Source: CALZIK01 sp945787635 (GTDB lineage: Bacteria; Acidobacteriota; Thermoanaerobaculia; Multivoradales; JAHEKO01). Taken from it: a stretch of DNA of 64,000 bases. Location of the stretch: the NCBI GenBank assembly GCA_947259725.1, contig CAMYNM010000004.1, positions 124,001-188,000 of the forward strand, read 5' to 3'. Below, piece after piece: positions 36,546 to 45,794 of this stretch. Each line of letters begins with the position of its first letter. Positions within the stretch are counted from its first letter, which is position 1. Under the pieces are notes generated by a model. It made no database searches, was not told the DNA's origin, and worked only from the letters and a program-made list of their open reading frames with translations. A program made the position numbers and the translations under genes.

Positions 36546-38681
36546 CTAGCTTCCAACCGCGACCGAGATTTCGCTGCTCGCGGAAACCCCTCCGTCGCCG
36601 ACCATCGTCACCACCAGACGGTAGTCGCCCGGCGCAATTCGCCCCGGAGAGAACCGGGCGAGCCAGTGGTCCGGACCCTCCCCGCTGGCCGCGCCGGCGG
36701 CGCCGAGCGCGACGCCGAGCCCCTCGACCCTCCGCCCGTCGGCCGCGAAGAGCTCGGCCGAGACCTGCGGCGCAGCGCCGAGGTGATAGCCCGCCAGAAC
36801 CAGCTGGAACTCTTCGCCGCTCGCAATCACCGGCCGCGCCGCGGGAATAAAAGGCTGACCGTCGGCCAGGAAGGGATAGGGGAAGTCGCCCTGCTCCTCG
36901 GGTTTCTCACGTCCGAACACCCACTTGCCCGGCGCCTCCGGGAGCATCGGAGGCCACAGCGCGGGCTCGCCACCGGCCACGTCTGCCACTCGCAGGGAGA
37001 GCTTGCGCACCCCGACGAGGCCGGATGCATCGTTACGAACCACGACCCGGACCACATAGTCGCCGGGCGGCAACTCGAGATGCCCCCAGTACTTGAGCCC
37101 TGTCTTGCGGAGCGTCGGCCCCATCTCGGCCAGGTTCAGGCCGAGCGCGCGGGTAAAGAAGTCCGCGACCTCGCCGGCCCGGTTGATGCCATAGACGTAG
37201 ATCTCGGCCGGCACCACTCCACCCTGCTGACTCCCCAAGAGCGTCGAGCCGTCGACCTCGATCAAAACCGGTACGTACGCGCGATCGGACTGGACGTCGT
37301 AGGGGGCGGCCAGGACCGCGGTCCGCACCACGCCGCCGTCGTCTCCTCCGAGCACCAGGCCTGCGATGTTCAGCCGTTTCTCGATCGCCGCGATCTGGTC
37401 TTGCGGCTTCGGCGCGAAGTAACCCGGGCGGTGGGTCAGGCTCGCACCCTTAAGGTCGTTCTTTAGCTTGACCTTGAGCCGATGATAGGAGCCGTCGGAC
37501 TCGAGCTTGTCGGGCTGGATCGCGAGCACATAGGTCACGCTGGTGCGCTCGAGCATCCGGCCCATGGCTTCGTCGAACTCGTTGAAGTTCTGGTAGTAGC
37601 TGCCGCCGGTTTCCTTGGCCATGATGAAAAGGCCGTCTTGGCCGGTGGCCGACCAACCCTTGTCGCCCCCCTCGGCGCCGCTCGCGCGAAGACCGCCGAT
37701 GTCCACCGAGTGAATCGCGCAATCGGTTCGGACGAACTCTGCGGTCATCTTGCGCAGGAACCCCTGGTCGGAGGTGTCGCCGTAGCGCGCGTCGGTCCCG
37801 ACCTCCCAGATGCGCCCCTCCATCGCGGCCGCGCTCACCTGTTGAACCCGCTCGCGCTCCGCGGAGGTGCTGACGCCCGTGCCTACCAGGCGCGCAGCGT
37901 CGAAGCCTTCCGACAGGAGAACGACGTGCTTGCGCCCCTCGACCGATCCCATCATCCGAGCCAGATCGGCGAGACCGCTGGTAAAGGCGAGCATCTGATT
38001 TCCCCGCGAAGCCGTCGTGATCTCTCCCTCGATGCTCTGGATGATCGACTCGATCTCGGCCTCGGCGTCAACACCTCGCTGGGAGGCCGCGTCAGAGCCC
38101 GACGGCCGCTGCACCAGATCGGTCAGGGTCAGGCTTAGCGGGTCCTGAGTTCGGTTGACAAGCTGAGGCAGTCCCAGGCTGCGGATCGCGGCCTCGAGCT
38201 GGCGCCGATCGGAAGTGAACCCCAACGTCAGGGCGACGCCGGTGCGGCTCGAGTAGGTGGCCACCGCCGCCAGGTCCGATGGATGGAGGCCACCGGCGAC
38301 GAGCCGGGTCGCGGCATCTTGCGCGCGAGCCACCTTGGCCGGATTCGAGAGCGCAAGATCGAAAAGGAACAGAAAATGGCGTCGCGCGGCGACCGGAAGG
38401 TCCACGGCCGCTTTGTCCTCGGCCGCTCCGACCACCTCGAGATCGATCTCCTCGAAACCCACAATCTCGAGCTTCTTGCGGCCATCGCGAACCTCGAAGT
38501 CGTCGCGGGTCAAGCCGCGCACCGGCACGCCGTCTCGCTCGACCTGGACCGGAATCTCGACCACGAACACGGTGGTGAGATCGCTGAATCTCTTTTGGGC
38601 CTGGCTTTGAGCCGCTGCCTGGGCCAGGAAACAGGGCGTCAGCACGGCAGCGCCGAGCAGCATCAGAATCCTCTTCACCAT
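36546..38681 (-). CDS. Secreted VWA protein, paralogue B (degenerate MIDAS)
   Basis: The start is ATG 38681 with GGAGG 7 bp upstream; a longer frame to 39017 overlaps the neighbouring gene out of frame. 711 residues with a signal peptide ending AQAAAQ. The N-terminal beta part (VPVRGLTRDDFEVRDGRKKLEIVGFEEID) leads into a VWFA-related Acidobacterial-type domain. The MIDAS reads Asp108-x-Ala110-x-Ser112 (FDLALS) where DxSxS is expected, so the first Ser is lost and metal binding may be weak. A C-terminal beta domain follows. It is 52 bp downstream of its paralogue. The family role is unknown. Confidence 0.88.
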   Translation of the reverse strand: MVKRILMLLGAAVLTPCFLAQAAAQSQAQKRFSDLTTVFVVEIPVQVERDGVPVRGLTRDDFEVRDGRKKLEIVGFEEIDLEVVGAAEDKAAVDLPVAARRHFLFLFDLALSNPAKVARAQDAATRLVAGGLHPSDLAAVATYSSRTGVALTLGFTSDRRQLEAAIRSLGLPQLVNRTQDPLSLTLTDLVQRPSGSDAASQRGVDAEAEIESIIQSIEGEITTASRGNQMLAFTSGLADLARMMGSVEGRKHVVLLSEGFDAARLVGTGVSTSAERERVQQVSAAAMEGRIWEVGTDARYGDTSDQGFLRKMTAEFVRTDCAIHSVDIGGLRASGAEGGDKGWSATGQDGLFIMAKETGGSYYQNFNEFDEAMGRMLERTSVTYVLAIQPDKLESDGSYHRLKVKLKNDLKGASLTHRPGYFAPKPQDQIAAIEKRLNIAGLVLGGDDGGVVRTAVLAAPYDVQSDRAYVPVLIEVDGSTLLGSQQGGVVPAEIYVYGINRAGEVADFFTRALGLNLAEMGPTLRKTGLKYWGHLELPPGDYVVRVVVRNDASGLVGVRKLSLRVADVAGGEPALWPPMLPEAPGKWVFGREKPEEQGDFPYPFLADGQPFIPAARPVIASGEEFQLVLAGYHLGAAPQVSAELFAADGRRVEGLGVALGAAGAASGEGPDHWLARFSPGRIAPGDYRLVVTMVGDGGVSASSEISVAVGS

Positions 38682-38733
38682 TGCAATGCCTCCTCGCCTC
38701 GGCGGCGAATCCTGCGATCCGTCCGGCCGGCGT

Positions 38734-40917
38734 CTAGGTGCCCCGAACCGTAATCTGAACGGAAGTCTCTTCCTGCAGCGCACCGTCGCGGCTCTTGATC
38801 TGAAGCTGTAGCTCGTAGTCGCCGCCGCGCAACGTCGAAGAGTCGAAGTCGACCAGGAACTTGTCGAGGCCGTCGATGCCGGTGATGGTCCTCTCGACGA
38901 GGTCAAAAGAGCCGCCCGAAATGAGCGCGCCGCTCTCGTCGAAGAGCTTGCCAACGATCTCCAGAGCTCCGTCGCCCAGGTTGTAGCCGACCAGGCAGAT
39001 CTGCGCTTTGTCGCCACGGCTCAAGGTCGGCCGCGCGGCCGGCACGAACGGCTCACCGTTGATCGTGAACGGATAGACGACGCTGCGCTGATAGGCCTCC
39101 GAGACTTCTTCCCGTACCAGCAGCCATCGGTTGTCCCGCTCTAGAAAGAAGGGCGGCAAAACGACCGCGCGTTGATCCGCGTAGTCCGGGATCGCGACCG
39201 AGACTGCCTGCACCCCGACCCGGCCGGTGGAGCTGTTGCGGATCAAGACCCGGACCAAATGCTCTCCCGGCTCGAGATCCAGATGGCCGTAGTACTTGAG
39301 CCCTCCCTGGATGAAGGCCTTGCGCCCCTTGGAGATATCGAGGTTGACCATCTGGGTGAAGAAGTCGCGCATCTCGCCGCGCTGGTTCGTGGCATAGGCA
39401 TAGAACTCGACTCCGAGAGCCTTGCCCTTGTGTCCCTCGAGGAGAGTGTCGCCGTCGACCTCGATGATGATCGGAACATAAGCGTTGTCGATCGACGCGC
39501 GAAACGGCGCTGCCAGCACGCTGACCCCGATCTCGCCCCTGGGACCGGCCGTGGCGATCGCGTCGGAGGCGAGCAAGGTCTTCTCGAAGGGATGCAGGTC
39601 CTCGAAAGGCCGCGGCGCGTAGTAGCCCCGGCGATAGAAGATCCGCGCCCCCTTTGGCAAGTTGGCCTTGACGCGAAGAGGATGGAATGCCCCATCGTGC
39701 TCCACGTCGCTCGGTTGAATAGTGAGCAAATAGGTCAGCGAGGTGTGGTCGAGGAGATCCTGGAGATCGTCACCGAAGCGGTTGGCGTCTTCGAAGAACT
39801 CGCCCCCGGTTTCGTGCGCCAGATAAAACAGCGCATCTTGCCCGACCGACTTGGCCCTCCCTGTGGCTTCGGTCTCGGAGCCCATCCCCGAGATGTCCAC
39901 CGCTTGAATCACCGCATCGGCGCGCCGAAACTCCTCGACCATCCTGTAAACGTCGTTCTGAAGCTGGGTGTTGCCGTAGATGTCGTCCATGTCCACGAGC
40001 CACGATTGTCCGAACTCCAGGTTGAGCTGATCCTCCCTCTGCTCCCGGTCCCGCGCGTCCGGCTTTCGCCCCAGAAGCAGGCGTCCGTCCCAGCCCTCCG
40101 AGAAATAGACCACGTGCTTTCTGCCCTTGACGCTATCGAGCATGCGGGCCAGGTTCTTCATCGACCGTGACCAGGAGAACACCCGGCCGCGAGAGAAGCT
40201 CCTCTCGGCCCGGGTCAGCACCTTGCCCATCACGCTCAGGTAATCGACGATCAAGGCATCGCGACCTGTGTTGTCCTGCCCGGGTATCAAGGGGTCGCTG
40301 ATACCCGGCGATGCGGAGCTCGCAGGATTCTCGATCACAAACCTGAGCGGATCGCTGGAGCGGCTGGAAAGGAGTCGCTGCGCTCCGAGCGTGTCGATCG
40401 CGCGCGCCACCTGCACCCGGTCGGGCGTGAAGGTCACGATCAGCCGGGGTCCCGACTCCGCCTCGTGCATGGCCACCGCGGCCAAATCGGTGGGATGCAG
40501 ATGCTCGGCGACGAACTGCCGCGCCGCCTCACGCGCCTTCAGAATCGCGGGCGGCGAAGAAAACGACAAGTCGAACAGGAGCAGAAAATGGCGCCGCGCG
40601 GCTCCGGGTATCGCCGCCTCGATCTGGGACCGCGAGCCGCCGACGTCGAGGCTCTCGAGATCCACAGCCTGGAAATCGACGATCCTCTGCTCTTGCTTGC
40701 GATCGAGCACCTGGAAGTCTTCGGCGCGAAGGCCTCGAATCGGCTTGCCGTCCTTGTCGATGACGTTGACCGGGACCTCGACCTCGAGCACTTGCGCCCT
40801 GCCCTGAAAGACCTCCTCGACCAGCTGGGCTGCCGCCGGACCGATCGCAATGACCGGTGCAAGCAGCGCGACCGCAAGAATCACCCGGAGATGAGAACCG
40901 TTCTTCGAATCCGGCAT
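38734..40917 (-). CDS. Secreted VWA protein, paralogue A
   Basis: 727 residues from ATG 40917, with an excellent AGGAGG 6 bp upstream; the in-frame codon at 40941 lacks it. The signal peptide ends GPAAAQ. The same layout as paralogue B: IRGLRAEDFQVLDRKQEQRIVDFQ then VWA with intact MIDAS (Asp116-x-Ser118-x-Ser120, FDLSFSS), then GRKHVVYFSEGWDGR and C-terminal beta domains. The pair is a tandem duplication whose products have diverged. It lies 57 bp downstream of the transglutaminase/TPR gene, probably in one transcript. Confidence 0.9.
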   Translation of the reverse strand: MPDSKNGSHLRVILAVALLAPVIAIGPAAAQLVEEVFQGRAQVLEVEVPVNVIDKDGKPIRGLRAEDFQVLDRKQEQRIVDFQAVDLESLDVGGSRSQIEAAIPGAARRHFLLLFDLSFSSPPAILKAREAARQFVAEHLHPTDLAAVAMHEAESGPRLIVTFTPDRVQVARAIDTLGAQRLLSSRSSDPLRFVIENPASSASPGISDPLIPGQDNTGRDALIVDYLSVMGKVLTRAERSFSRGRVFSWSRSMKNLARMLDSVKGRKHVVYFSEGWDGRLLLGRKPDARDREQREDQLNLEFGQSWLVDMDDIYGNTQLQNDVYRMVEEFRRADAVIQAVDISGMGSETEATGRAKSVGQDALFYLAHETGGEFFEDANRFGDDLQDLLDHTSLTYLLTIQPSDVEHDGAFHPLRVKANLPKGARIFYRRGYYAPRPFEDLHPFEKTLLASDAIATAGPRGEIGVSVLAAPFRASIDNAYVPIIIEVDGDTLLEGHKGKALGVEFYAYATNQRGEMRDFFTQMVNLDISKGRKAFIQGGLKYYGHLDLEPGEHLVRVLIRNSSTGRVGVQAVSVAIPDYADQRAVVLPPFFLERDNRWLLVREEVSEAYQRSVVYPFTINGEPFVPAARPTLSRGDKAQICLVGYNLGDGALEIVGKLFDESGALISGGSFDLVERTITGIDGLDKFLVDFDSSTLRGGDYELQLQIKSRDGALQEETSVQITVRGT

Positions 40918-40974
40918 AGCGGGCCTCCTTGAGTCGAGCACTATGACTCTAGACTATCCCGAGTCCGCCCGCGG

Positions 40975-42123
40975 TCAAGGCCTGGCACCGTCCACGGGCG
41001 CCCGCTCGATGATCCCCGCGTAGGCGCGGGCCTCGGCGTTGGTCGCGTCCAGCTTGAGCGAGCGCTCGATGTGATGTCGAGCTTTCTCGAAATTACCGAG
41101 CGCCAGGTAGATCTTCGCGAACCCCAGATGGACCTCCGGGATCTCGCTGTCGCGACGAAGCGCCTTCACCATGTGCTCGAGCGCAGCGTCCAACTCTCCT
41201 CTGCCCAGAGCGAGCTCCCCGAGGTAGACAAAAAAGTACGGGTTGGATTTATTGACCCCCTCGAGCTTGGAGAGGATCTCGTTGGCCCGATCGGTGTTGC
41301 CGAGCAGCTGGTGGGCCCTCGCCGAGTTGGTCAGCAGCGCCACGTTGCCGGGATCGAGGCTCAACGCCTTCTCGTAGAGCCCGAGCGCCTCGTCTGCGCG
41401 CCCGAGCCTGAGCATCGCGACGCCGTGATTATTGACCGCTTTGTCGAAATCCGGTGCGAGGTCGACAGCCAGTTCGAGTAGCGGCATAGCTCGGTCGACG
41501 TCACCGTCGAGCAGAGCCTCGGCACCCAGATTGTTGTAATAGTGGGCGATCGCCATCAAATCGGTGATCGGCTTGAAGTCCCGGTAGGACTTCGCCTGAT
41601 ACGGCAGGAAGTCGAAGGTCGAGAGCTCGCCGTCCACGTACATGCCGGCAACGATGTGCCCCTGGCTCACCACGACCCCCTCGCGGTAGTTCCACCGCTG
41701 GAGGTCGTTGACCTCGACATAGAAGGGGTTGAGGCGCCGCGCGCGGGCGATGCCGACGAACAGGTTGACGAACGAGAGGCAGTTGCCCTGACGAGTCGCG
41801 AAGGTCTGCCTGGCGTCTTTGGTCGGATAGAGCGAGTACTGGAGATCCAGGGCGCCGAAAACGAAATTCAGAATCTCGTCGGTACGCTTCTTTTCACTAC
41901 CGGCCGGGCCCACAGCGCGGTCGACCAGATTACGGATCTCATCATCGATCTCGAAGGGAATCGCGATCCGCGCGGCCGTTTCCGCTCCCAGGCGCTCGGA
42001 CAGCTGGCGGCGAAACAGTCCTTCCGGGTTGACCTCGGTGTAGACGGCACAGCCGGCGACGGTGGCGGCGCAGGCGAGCGCCAACCATCGGAGCGCGGCG
42101 TTTCGGTTGAGGGACCGTCTCAT
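40975..42123 (-). CDS. Transglutaminase-like / TPR lipoprotein
   Basis: 382 residues from ATG 42123 (a TTG before it at 42126 is also in frame). Lipobox VAGC (Cys25). A transglutaminase-like domain (about 60-190) has the catalytic triad pattern: Cys in QGNCLSFVNLF, His in SQGHIVAG, Asp in STFDFLPY. From about 205 to the end are TPR helices (NNHGVAMLRLGRADEALGLYEKALSLDPG). Such Cys-protease-fold/TPR lipoproteins process or bind periplasmic proteins. It is the first gene of a minus-strand unit with two VWA genes and DUF3179. The substrate is unknown. Confidence 0.88.
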   Translation of the reverse strand: MRRSLNRNAALRWLALACAATVAGCAVYTEVNPEGLFRRQLSERLGAETAARIAIPFEIDDEIRNLVDRAVGPAGSEKKRTDEILNFVFGALDLQYSLYPTKDARQTFATRQGNCLSFVNLFVGIARARRLNPFYVEVNDLQRWNYREGVVVSQGHIVAGMYVDGELSTFDFLPYQAKSYRDFKPITDLMAIAHYYNNLGAEALLDGDVDRAMPLLELAVDLAPDFDKAVNNHGVAMLRLGRADEALGLYEKALSLDPGNVALLTNSARAHQLLGNTDRANEILSKLEGVNKSNPYFFVYLGELALGRGELDAALEHMVKALRRDSEIPEVHLGFAKIYLALGNFEKARHHIERSLKLDATNAEARAYAGIIERAPVDGARP

Positions 42124-42304
42124 CAATTCGTCTGCAGGGCCTTTCAGCGATCTCCAGGAGCTGTCCTCTCTCCTTCCGAGTCAGGCCGCCCCGCCGGCCC
42201 CAAATCGGGGCGCGAGTATACCCATACTCTTGATTCCATACGTACGGCGGAGCCCCATGGTTGATGTTGGGACAATCGGCGGCCGTTCTCGAGCCCTGTC
42301 GGAG

Positions 42305-42320
42305 ATTCAAAATCTTGAAT
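42305..42320. promoter_or_regulatory. Short inverted repeat
   Basis: ATTCAA-AATC-TTGAAT: 6-bp perfect arms in an AT-rich patch, a possible operator. Nothing else supports it. Confidence 0.3.
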
Positions 42321-42391
42321 TGCACCCCTTCAAGAAACCGGAATCCGCGCCCGAAACCCGGCTCGCTGGGGGTTGAACATCACGCTAAGCC

Positions 42392-42417
42392 CTTTAGTTT
42401 AAGAGCTTAAGCTAAAG
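42392..42417. promoter_or_regulatory. AT-rich inverted repeat, possible operator
   Basis: CTTTAGTTTAAG-AG-CTTAAGCTAAAG: 12-nt arms matching at 11 of 12 positions around a 2-nt centre. In a GC-rich genome such a low-GC palindrome 239 bp upstream of the receptor start suggests a dimeric regulator site. It could also overlap a promoter (TTGAAC at 42373-42378 lies nearby). No T-run follows, so it is not a terminator. Confidence 0.5.
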
Positions 42418-42655
42418 ATGATGCGATTGTGATGTGTGGCAACGCCCTTGCAGCTACCGTGTTTCGCCGCTCCGGCTGAACCATGCTCTACCTAGCTCTC
42501 AGAAGAACAGTCGCCAGAAGTCTGGCCGCGATTCCGAAGGCGAGCAAGATGTGCTATTCTCCGGCGGTCCGTATTTTGTCAAGCCCTCCCGCAACCGCGG
42601 TGCCTGTGACTTCGGGTCGGGAGATCATCTACCCAGTGACAAGGAGGTCACACAC

Positions 42656-45600
42656 GTGAAAAGAAACAACCTGTTCGTGTGCCTGGTTGCTCTCCTCGTG
42701 GTCTTCGCCAGCGGCGTAGCATTCGGTCAAGAAGAGACCGGTAACTGCTACGTCGAGGTGAAAGACAACGACGGCAGCGCACTACCGGGCGTCACGGTCA
42801 CCCTCACCGGCGGCGGCGCGCCGCGAGTGCAGGTGACGAACGACAAGGGGCAAGTCCGATTCCTGGGCCTGTCTCCCGATTCCTACCAACTCGCCGCAGC
42901 TCTCGACGGTTTTTCGAGCGTTGAGTACCCGAGCGTCGTCGTCAGTGTCGGCCGTAACACCAGCATCGCGGCGACTCTGACCCCGGCGGTCGAAGAGACG
43001 ATCACGGTCACGTCTGAGAGCCCGCTCCTCGACGAGCGCAAGGTCTCGGCCGGTACCTCGATCAGCCAGGTCGAGCTCGAGAAGATCCCGACCGCCCGCG
43101 ATCCCTGGTCGATTCTCAGCCAGGCAGCCGGCGTCATGGTCGATCGGATCAACGTCGGCGGTAACGAGAGCGGCCAGCAGTCGAACTTCCGCGGCCAGGG
43201 CGTCAGCGGCGACGAGAGCGACTTCCTCGTCGACGGCGTGCAGATCACGGACATGTCGGCGATCGGCTCCTCGCCCACCTATTACGACTTCGACCAGTTC
43301 CAGGAAGTCCAGCTGTCGACCGGCGGCACCGACGTCACCAAGAACACCATGGGTGTCGGCGTCAACCTGGTGACCAAGCGCGGTACCAACGAGTTCCGCG
43401 GTTCGGCTCGCTTCCTCGTGACTGACGGCGACGGTTACTTCGGCGCCCTCTCCCAATCGAGCAAGGAAATCTCCTCGAGCGACCTTGGTGACTTCAACAG
43501 GCAGCAGGGTCCGTTCGCGCGCAACCAGATCGCCCGCATCCAGGACCTCGGCTTCGAGGCCGGCGGCCCGGTTCTGCAGGACAAGTTCTGGGCCTGGGCT
43601 TCCTGGGGTCAGAACGACATCAACAACATCGCAGGTGGCGGCGGCACCGACCGTACGGTGCTCGAGAACACCGCGATCAAGCTCAACGCCCAGTTCGGTG
43701 GTAAAAACTCGGCCATCGGTTCGTTCAACAACGGCGACAAGTTGAAGTTCGGCCGTGGCGCACGGCCCAGCTGGGATGCTTCGGCTACCTGGAACCAGCG
43801 TGGTCCCACAGGTATCTCGAAGTTTGAAGACACCCACGTCTTCAGCTCCAATTTCTTCGGCAGCGCCCAGTGGTCCAAGGTCGATGGCGGCTTCAGTCTG
43901 CTCACCCAATGCGGTGCCACCCAAGGAGGCGGAGGTTGCCCCGCGACGCCTGCCCCCGGCGGCGAGCGCAATACCAACGCCGACGGCTTCCGGACCAACA
44001 ACGGTAGCGGCGGCAACAGCCGGCCGACCGAAGAGGTCCGCGCCGACGCGTCATACTTCTTTAACACCGGTAACCTGAACCACGAGATCAAGTTCGGCGC
44101 CCGCATGCGCGAGGCCGAGACTTCGAGCGCGTGGTCCTATCCCGGACGCAACATCTTCCACAACCACGGCGCCAACTTCGGCGTTCAGGATCCCGCCCTC
44201 CTCGAGGCTTTCGGGTTCCCGGGCTCGCGAGCGAATGACGCTCACGCGGTCTACGCCTACCGGCAGGGTCCGGCGGTCGTCAGTGCGAACTACGATTCGT
44301 TCTGGGCGCAGGACACGATTTCGTCGGGCAACTGGACCTTCAACGTCGGTTTTCGCTATGACGCCCAGGACGGCGCGAATGCGGCCGCCAGCGTTGCTGC
44401 CAACCCCGCGTTCCCGGATCTCATGCCCGGTCTCACCTTCGACGGCAACAACGCCGACGGCATCGGCTGGGACAGCATCTCGCCCCGCATGGGCGTGACC
44501 TATGCCCTGGGCGCGGAGCGCAAGACGCTTCTCCGTGGTAGCTACGCCCAGTTCCCCGAGGCGATGAGCCTCGGTAACATCAGCCGGACCAGCCCGGTCA
44601 GCGCAGGGCTGCTTGTCCTGCTCTTCCTGGATGAGCCCGGTGGTTTCCCCGCCTTTTACGATGATGGCGAGCCGACAGCGGTGCTTCAGGGCGCCTGGGG
44701 CTTCAACCCCGCAGCCCCGACGTCGCTTTCGACCTCGAACAAGAACGATCCCGGCATGGACGCGCCGATGAGCACCGAGATTATTCTCGGCGTCGAGCAC
44801 GCCTTTCTGCCGGAGTTCGTGGCCGGTGCCAGCTTCACCTGGCGCGACACGGAGATCTCCGAAGTCTTCAACCTCTTCGAGGATGCGGCCGGCAACGTCT
44901 CGACGATCGGTGCCAGCAACTACAGCCAGACCGCGACGGTCACCGGCACGCTGCCCGACGGGACGAGCTACAGCTACCCCTACTTCTCCGCCAACGACGA
45001 GTTCAGCTTCACCGGCGGCAGCCTTCTCGCCAACAGCCCTCGTGGAATCGACTACCAGGGCATTTCGGTAAACGCCACGAAGCGGCTCGCCAACAAGTGG
45101 ATGGTCCGCGGTTTCTTCAACTACAACTTGAAGGAAGACTGGGATGTGCCGGATAGCGTTTTCTTGAAAGACGATCCGAACCGTTTCCAGGACGGCTCCA
45201 CCATCGACGGCTCGCTCTACAACGAGCAGTCGGGTGGCTCGGGTAAGACAGACATCTTCCTGTCGTCCTCCTGGCAGTTCAATCTCAACGGTCTCTACCA
45301 GGTCGCTCCCGACCGTCCGTGGGGATTCAACGTAGCCGGTAACATCACGGCTCGTGAGGGCTACCCGATTCCGTACTACCGGTCTGTGACCGGCGACGAC
45401 GGTATCGGCCGTAGAATCCTGGCGACGCCCTCGTTTGACACCTTCCGCAACGACGACATCTTCTCGGTCGATCTGCGACTTGACAAGGAGTTCGCGACCA
45501 CGGGCAACACCAGCCTGACTTTCAGCCTGGATGCCTTCAACGTGCTCGATGAGACCTTTGTCCTGCAGCGGTTCGATAACCTCGCTTCGGGTAATGCCGA

Positions 45601-45664
45601 GCACATCGAGGAGACGATGTCACCGCGGGTCGTCCGCCTCGGCGTCCGGTTGAACTGGCGCTAG
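42656..45664 (+). CDS. TonB-dependent receptor, Oar-like, with carboxypeptidase-regulatory domain
   Basis: 1002 residues from GTG 42656, chosen for AAGGAGG 8 bp upstream and the signal peptide (LFVCLVALLVVFASGVAFG). A carboxypeptidase-regulatory-like domain (about 28-110, LPGVTVTLTGG...YQLAAALDGFSS) is followed by a TonB-box-like ITVTSESP and a plug (about 120-230, with FRGQGVSGDESDFLVDG and MGVGVNLVTKRGTNEFRGSARF). The rest is an outer-membrane barrel ending VRLGVRLNWR. Domain order matches Acidobacterial/Oar-type receptors, which import large or unknown substrates. A strong terminator follows. The next gene has the same regulatory domain fused to TPRs. Confidence 0.92.
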   Translation: MKRNNLFVCLVALLVVFASGVAFGQEETGNCYVEVKDNDGSALPGVTVTLTGGGAPRVQVTNDKGQVRFLGLSPDSYQLAAALDGFSSVEYPSVVVSVGRNTSIAATLTPAVEETITVTSESPLLDERKVSAGTSISQVELEKIPTARDPWSILSQAAGVMVDRINVGGNESGQQSNFRGQGVSGDESDFLVDGVQITDMSAIGSSPTYYDFDQFQEVQLSTGGTDVTKNTMGVGVNLVTKRGTNEFRGSARFLVTDGDGYFGALSQSSKEISSSDLGDFNRQQGPFARNQIARIQDLGFEAGGPVLQDKFWAWASWGQNDINNIAGGGGTDRTVLENTAIKLNAQFGGKNSAIGSFNNGDKLKFGRGARPSWDASATWNQRGPTGISKFEDTHVFSSNFFGSAQWSKVDGGFSLLTQCGATQGGGGCPATPAPGGERNTNADGFRTNNGSGGNSRPTEEVRADASYFFNTGNLNHEIKFGARMREAETSSAWSYPGRNIFHNHGANFGVQDPALLEAFGFPGSRANDAHAVYAYRQGPAVVSANYDSFWAQDTISSGNWTFNVGFRYDAQDGANAAASVAANPAFPDLMPGLTFDGNNADGIGWDSISPRMGVTYALGAERKTLLRGSYAQFPEAMSLGNISRTSPVSAGLLVLLFLDEPGGFPAFYDDGEPTAVLQGAWGFNPAAPTSLSTSNKNDPGMDAPMSTEIILGVEHAFLPEFVAGASFTWRDTEISEVFNLFEDAAGNVSTIGASNYSQTATVTGTLPDGTSYSYPYFSANDEFSFTGGSLLANSPRGIDYQGISVNATKRLANKWMVRGFFNYNLKEDWDVPDSVFLKDDPNRFQDGSTIDGSLYNEQSGGSGKTDIFLSSSWQFNLNGLYQVAPDRPWGFNVAGNITAREGYPIPYYRSVTGDDGIGRRILATPSFDTFRNDDIFSVDLRLDKEFATTGNTSLTFSLDAFNVLDETFVLQRFDNLASGNAEHIEETMSPRVVRLGVRLNWR

Positions 45665-45688
45665 GCGACTCTTCTAATCATCAACCTG

Positions 45689-45723
45689 AAAGGCCGGGGG
45701 GCTCGCTCCCCGGCCTTTCTTAT
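45689..45723 (+). terminator. Rho-independent terminator after the TonB receptor
   Basis: AAAGGCCGGGG (45689-45699), an 8-nt loop, then CCCCGGCCTTT (45708-45718): a perfect 11-bp stem followed by TCTTATT. Confidence 0.88.
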
Positions 45724-45794
45724 TGGTACACTGCTTGCAGTCGACGATTGGCGTGGAGCTGGCCGTTTGCTGCGACACTCTCAAGGAGATTCGA

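Larger units (their letters stand above)
42124..42655. promoter_or_regulatory. Divergent intergenic region with inverted repeats
   Basis: 532 bp between the transglutaminase/TPR gene (minus) and the TonB-dependent receptor gene (plus). It is AT-richer than its surroundings and has two inverted repeats (42305-42320 and 42392-42417). AAGGAGG at 42641-42647 is the receptor's Shine-Dalgarno. No coding sequence is supported, although a frame extends upstream from 42434. Confidence 0.6.

Noticed and set aside
42434..42655. N-terminal extension of the TonB receptor ORF
   Set aside because: The GTG at 42656 has a strong Shine-Dalgarno and begins a signal peptide; the upstream stretch has no such features and contains the divergent regulatory region.
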